The notes beneath the pieces were generated by a model. It was not told where the DNA came from. It was given only the letters and a program-made list of their open reading frames with translations, and did not search any database. The position numbers were made by a program, and so were the translations under genes. A stretch of DNA of 64,000 nt. Source: Clytia hemisphaerica. Taxonomy: Eukaryota > Cnidaria > Hydrozoa > Leptothecata > Clytiidae. The stretch covers positions 399,531 to 463,530 of the forward strand of contig CACVBU010001128.1 of the NCBI GenBank assembly GCA_902728285.1, read 5' to 3'. Positions 54,637-64,000 of the stretch are shown piece after piece; position 1 is the first letter of the stretch, and every line of letters begins with the position of its first letter.

Positions 54637-56771
54637 TAGTGTTTTCACGGCTAATTATAACTACAATTAAAATTATATCTGCGTCTCTAGCAAAGGTCTA
54701 TGGCAACACAACTAATCATGATTTCATTTGAAAACTCAAAATAAAACTATAGCAAAAACTCCAAAAAGCTCCACGTTTCAATGAATGCAAGGTAAACAGC
54801 AACAATAATAAAGTTTTAATAGGTGTTTAATTTTGAGGTGTTTAATTTTGGGGTGTTTTTAATCAATTCAACATGGACATTGTAATTAGGAAAAGAGGTG
54901 TTAGTGAATAATATTATACATCAGTCTGGAAAGGAGGGAAATTTTATGCCAGAGCTGCGCCAACTTAACTGGGAAAAAATGAAGGCAGCAGATCTCAAAC
55001 CTCAAATCCAAGCCGGAGATATCCAGGGCACAAGCCGCAACTTCCAGACTGGATTATACACCCATCATTGTGCATTGATCATGGTTATCAGGTTGGATTG
55101 CAATTCAATCCCACTTGGAAAAGAAGAGTTTTGAATCCACTTGCTGAACTGAATACTAGAGTATGAATTGATAAAACTGACAATATCCAAACTAGACACT
55201 AGAGCTAGGTATTTTGTTTAAAACTAAAAGCACACTAAAAAATCTAAATTGGCAAAATGTCATATTTTGGCTATAAACACCTGATCACCATCATCATTGA
55301 TGGAAATCGGTCTACTCTAGAACAAGATATACAAAAATTTAAAAAGAATAATGTAGATAAATACCTCTAAGATACAATAAACTCTTTTTGGTACTATTTG
55401 AAAATGAGCAGACAATATATTTAATTTCGCTTTACTTCGCCATTTTTTTCAAGAGTTTTGTTTTTCCCTTTAAACATCTTCATGGACACACTCTCCTTGA
55501 AAAGTATACCCTACAATAGTAGGTACCTTTACTTAGGCACGTTTGCTCACGGATAATAATAAAAAATTGTATTATGGGTCCTGGGTAAGCTAGTCTGTGT
55601 CAATGACGATTTTGTGAATTTTGCTACGGTTAGTCTGTTACACGACTGTTAAACCAATGAATAAACCGTTTTGATAGCTTTAAAAATCGTATTTATGGGG
55701 AATTTGGACAAAAAATTAAGTCTTGATGTGTAATATCTACTTTTAATTTCATAAGAGTATGTTTTGTATCCTCAGAATAAAAATCAAAGATTTTTGGTTT
55801 TAGGGAATAAGAGCAGAGGTTGCTATTCCTGTCCTCCTAATTTCTCCCGCATAATGATATAGTCTCGTATCGAACGACTTTTTAGTTCAAAACGAGGCTG
55901 TATATATGTTTATTACTTTCACGGGGTAAAACAACATAATCTCAGCTGCTTGATGTATTTACACCAACAACATCAGATTTGTAGATTTGTACTGATGGAT
56001 TTTGGTTGCTTTCTTCAAAGGTCTGATTAGAAAGGTTCACAGATATAATTTTGATAACTGATAAATATTTCTGTAACTGTAGGTAGGTTTAATACTTTTC
56101 ATCAGCTTTTCATGAGAAAATTCGGCACTCTTGTTTCACTGACTTTTCAAACATCTTCATGATTGATGATGAAAAATACACTGTTGAAAAACAAAGTTTA
56201 CTAATGCTTATTTTAGTGCAAGATCAACGCAAATACTTAAAATTCAAACTCTTGTCAGATTTCCCACCTCAACGCACATATCTCTTTTTATCTTCCATCA
56301 GATTTCAAATTTATGAAAATTTTTATGTTCTCATTTTTGGAAGAGGGGTGGAATATTTTAGCACGGAGATCCAGTCTAGTTCTAACCTTTACTGTTCAGT
56401 CTGACACCTTTCCAAATGCAAAGAAGGCTCTTTTCTATACCTAGAGTAACTGGGTTAGGATGTCTCGCGCAAAACATGCTAATTTTACCTTTGAATAACA
56501 CAGGGTAATACCCCACACAATGCAATTGCAAGGATACTTCTGACTGCTGTTATGTTTTAAATGAAAATAGACCCTTTCTTTGCTATTCGCGATTTCATGT
56601 TGAATGAATTAAAAACTAACTCCAGCCAACTCTAGTATCAAAACAATGACAAGAAGAACATTAGCGAGTTATTGTTTTAATGTTAGAGTTTTTAATTATT
56701 CAACATGACATTGCAAATAACAAAAGGTCTATAATGAGAATTTTTCCAAACAGAAGAGAGAGAATGAAGTA

Positions 56772-56968
56772 CCGTAACTTGGTCTAATGCCGACACCCCC
56801 TCCTCTAATTTCGACACCCTTTTTATCAGCTGAAATTTATTGAAAGGTTGAAACTGTTTTTCTTTACTTAGTGGTCAGAGAGGAATAATCCTTTTTCAAT
56901 CAGTGATTCAAGCTTTCATATTATTCCTTTCTCTAAATGAAGGGTGTCGGAATTTGACCAACTTACAG
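56772..56968. mobile_element. CCGTAA(G/C)TTGGTC MITE, copy 2, TA-flanked, inverted relative to copy 1
   Basis: The left end CCGTAACTTGGTCTAATGCC and the right end GACCAACTTACAG are inverted, with TA on both sides. The internal part matches copy 1 in reverse, including GGTGTCGGAATT and AATCAGTGATT. Some bases are lost near the right end. Confidence 0.75.
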
Positions 56969-58195
56969 TAGCACTCAGTTACTACATACAAATCTACAAA
57001 TTTGAATTTATTAGCTTATTTATATCAACCTAATTAATACCAAATTATTATTATATTTTAATATTAAATTAATCAAATGTAAAACAAAAATTTCAGCTTG
57101 ATATCTTTCAACCACGTCTGTTAGCGTTCAAATGTTACCTACCTTGAGTTACCTTGAGGTAGGTACCGTGACGTCAAAACATTTTTGAAGACAACATAGT
57201 GTATTTTATTTTCTAATGTATCTCATTTCACTGAAGATTAGTGCCAGAGCACCATGAAACTCTGAGTTTGAAATATAGATATTAAGTCGACTCTTTATTA
57301 TATCAGCATGATACCTAAATCTATAGGAGAACTGGTGGTAAACTTGATCCTTTATTTCAGAATCAACAATTTGGATTTTTTTTTGAGAAAGCAACAGGTC
57401 ACTTTCATCACCTTTCTTAGACCATAGAGAGCATTTTCTATCTCACAACAAAATTTCACCCCAAAACGTGCAGAGATTAATCACAATATCATGTTGTATA
57501 ATAATTAAAAAATCAGTATCAAAACAATGACAAGATAATGTCTAAATAATAAACACTTTTACTAATGATGAATAACTGTCCCATTGTAAAATAAAGCAAT
57601 CAACTGAGGAAGCACACTGCTATTGTTTTTATGATTCTTTTTTAAGAACTGCTATGTTTATGCAAGTTCAGCATTTTTTCATAGCTTTAGTTTATTATTT
57701 GCTAATGGTATACATGTTTTTTTTTATTAAGCATACAAAAATCCGAAAACATATATAGGGTTGAATTAATGAAGAAATCAGAGCATTTTGGGGGACTTGT
57801 CTTTCTTCTAATTTTTTTTAGGAATTTGGAATTTTAATTTTCCTTGAAACAGTCCTTTTTCAGAGTTGTTTTTCTCCACCGTCAGATTCCTGAAATTTGG
57901 AAAAACAGAAACGACTAGGATAACTATGATTTTCCATGTTAATTTTCCTTAATGCCAGGACTTGCATATTGCAACTGTTTTGGGTGATGTTGAATACTCT
58001 TCTTTAAAAAGGGCTAACATAAAACCAAGCAGATATGCTTCATTATGAATGATATAATACTTCATTAGAGTGAACTGTAAAAAAGTAACATTGGTGTGAA
58101 GATTGCTAGGTACCAATCTAATATGAGTAACAAAGAAGGAAATTACGTTATTTTGATATGTTTTAAATTTTTTTCTTGAAGTTGATTAAATAGAA

Positions 58196-64000
<5,805 letters not shown>

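Larger units (their letters stand above)
51271..58195. other. Divergent intergenic region between LAPTM4 and SGK3, repeat-rich
   Basis: Nearly 7 kb without a convincing gene. It holds both promoters, a partial copy of the CAGGGG/GGTCAACATCC family (about 51890-52100), C-run-rich sequence at about 52995-53230, the foldback at 53392-54026 and copies of the CCGTAAGTTGGTC MITE (partial at 52190, full at 54422-54636 and 56772-56968). A short, slightly GC-richer open stretch at 54898-55134 has no recognised similarity. Confidence 0.5.

Noticed and set aside
54898..55134. 78-codon frame in a slightly GC-richer patch
   Set aside because: No similarity recognised on either strand and no convincing splice sites; perhaps a repeat fragment.

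Overview
This is AT-rich animal nuclear DNA. The genes have many spliceosomal GT-AG introns (roughly 0.1-2 kb, one near 9.5 kb), and the recognisable proteins are metazoan: spastizin, Bcl-2 fold proteins, a TDRD5-type LOTUS/Tudor protein, LAPTM4 and a PX-domain SGK3 kinase. The abundance of short inverted-repeat elements suggests an invertebrate. I cannot name the species from the sequence. The window has a 495-base assembly gap (44890-45384) and a single N inside a doubled segment (32422).

Layout: (1) 1-9719 (+): the 3' part of ZFYVE26/spastizin, 16 exons, entering the window inside its FYVE finger. (2) 11579-13686 (-) and 15905-21363 (-): two tandem paralogues with a Bcl-2 core, a C-terminal membrane anchor and very long N-terminal extensions. 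These are the most interesting genes here. (3) 22982-25282 (-): an intronless TDRD5-like gene with three LOTUS domains and one Tudor domain. (4) 26397-43229 (+): the mitochondrial trifunctional enzyme alpha subunit (HADHA), complete, 17 exons, head-to-head with the TDRD5-like gene. Its first intron of about 9.5 kb is packed with nested repeats, including an ORF1-only LINE-like insertion. (5) 47755-51270 (-): a LAPTM4-family lysosomal four-pass membrane protein, complete, 7 exons. (6) 58196-64000 (+): the 5' part of an SGK3-like kinase (PX domain plus most of an AGC kinase domain), running off the right edge.

The genes are not an operon-like unit, but several act on endolysosomes or mitochondria: spastizin, LAPTM4 and SGK3 on PI3P-positive endosomes and lysosomes; HADHA and probably the Bcl-2-like pair at mitochondria. 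I do not claim that this is functional clustering.

The space between exons is dominated by terminal-inverted-repeat and foldback elements. Several have readable target duplications, and three nested insertions have an intact sister sequence that shows the empty site. A family with GGACCTACC...GGTAGGTCC ends occurs at least six times. I found no tRNA, rRNA or CRISPR array. Exon calls come from reading splice sites, phase continuity and remembered family similarity, not from transcripts.
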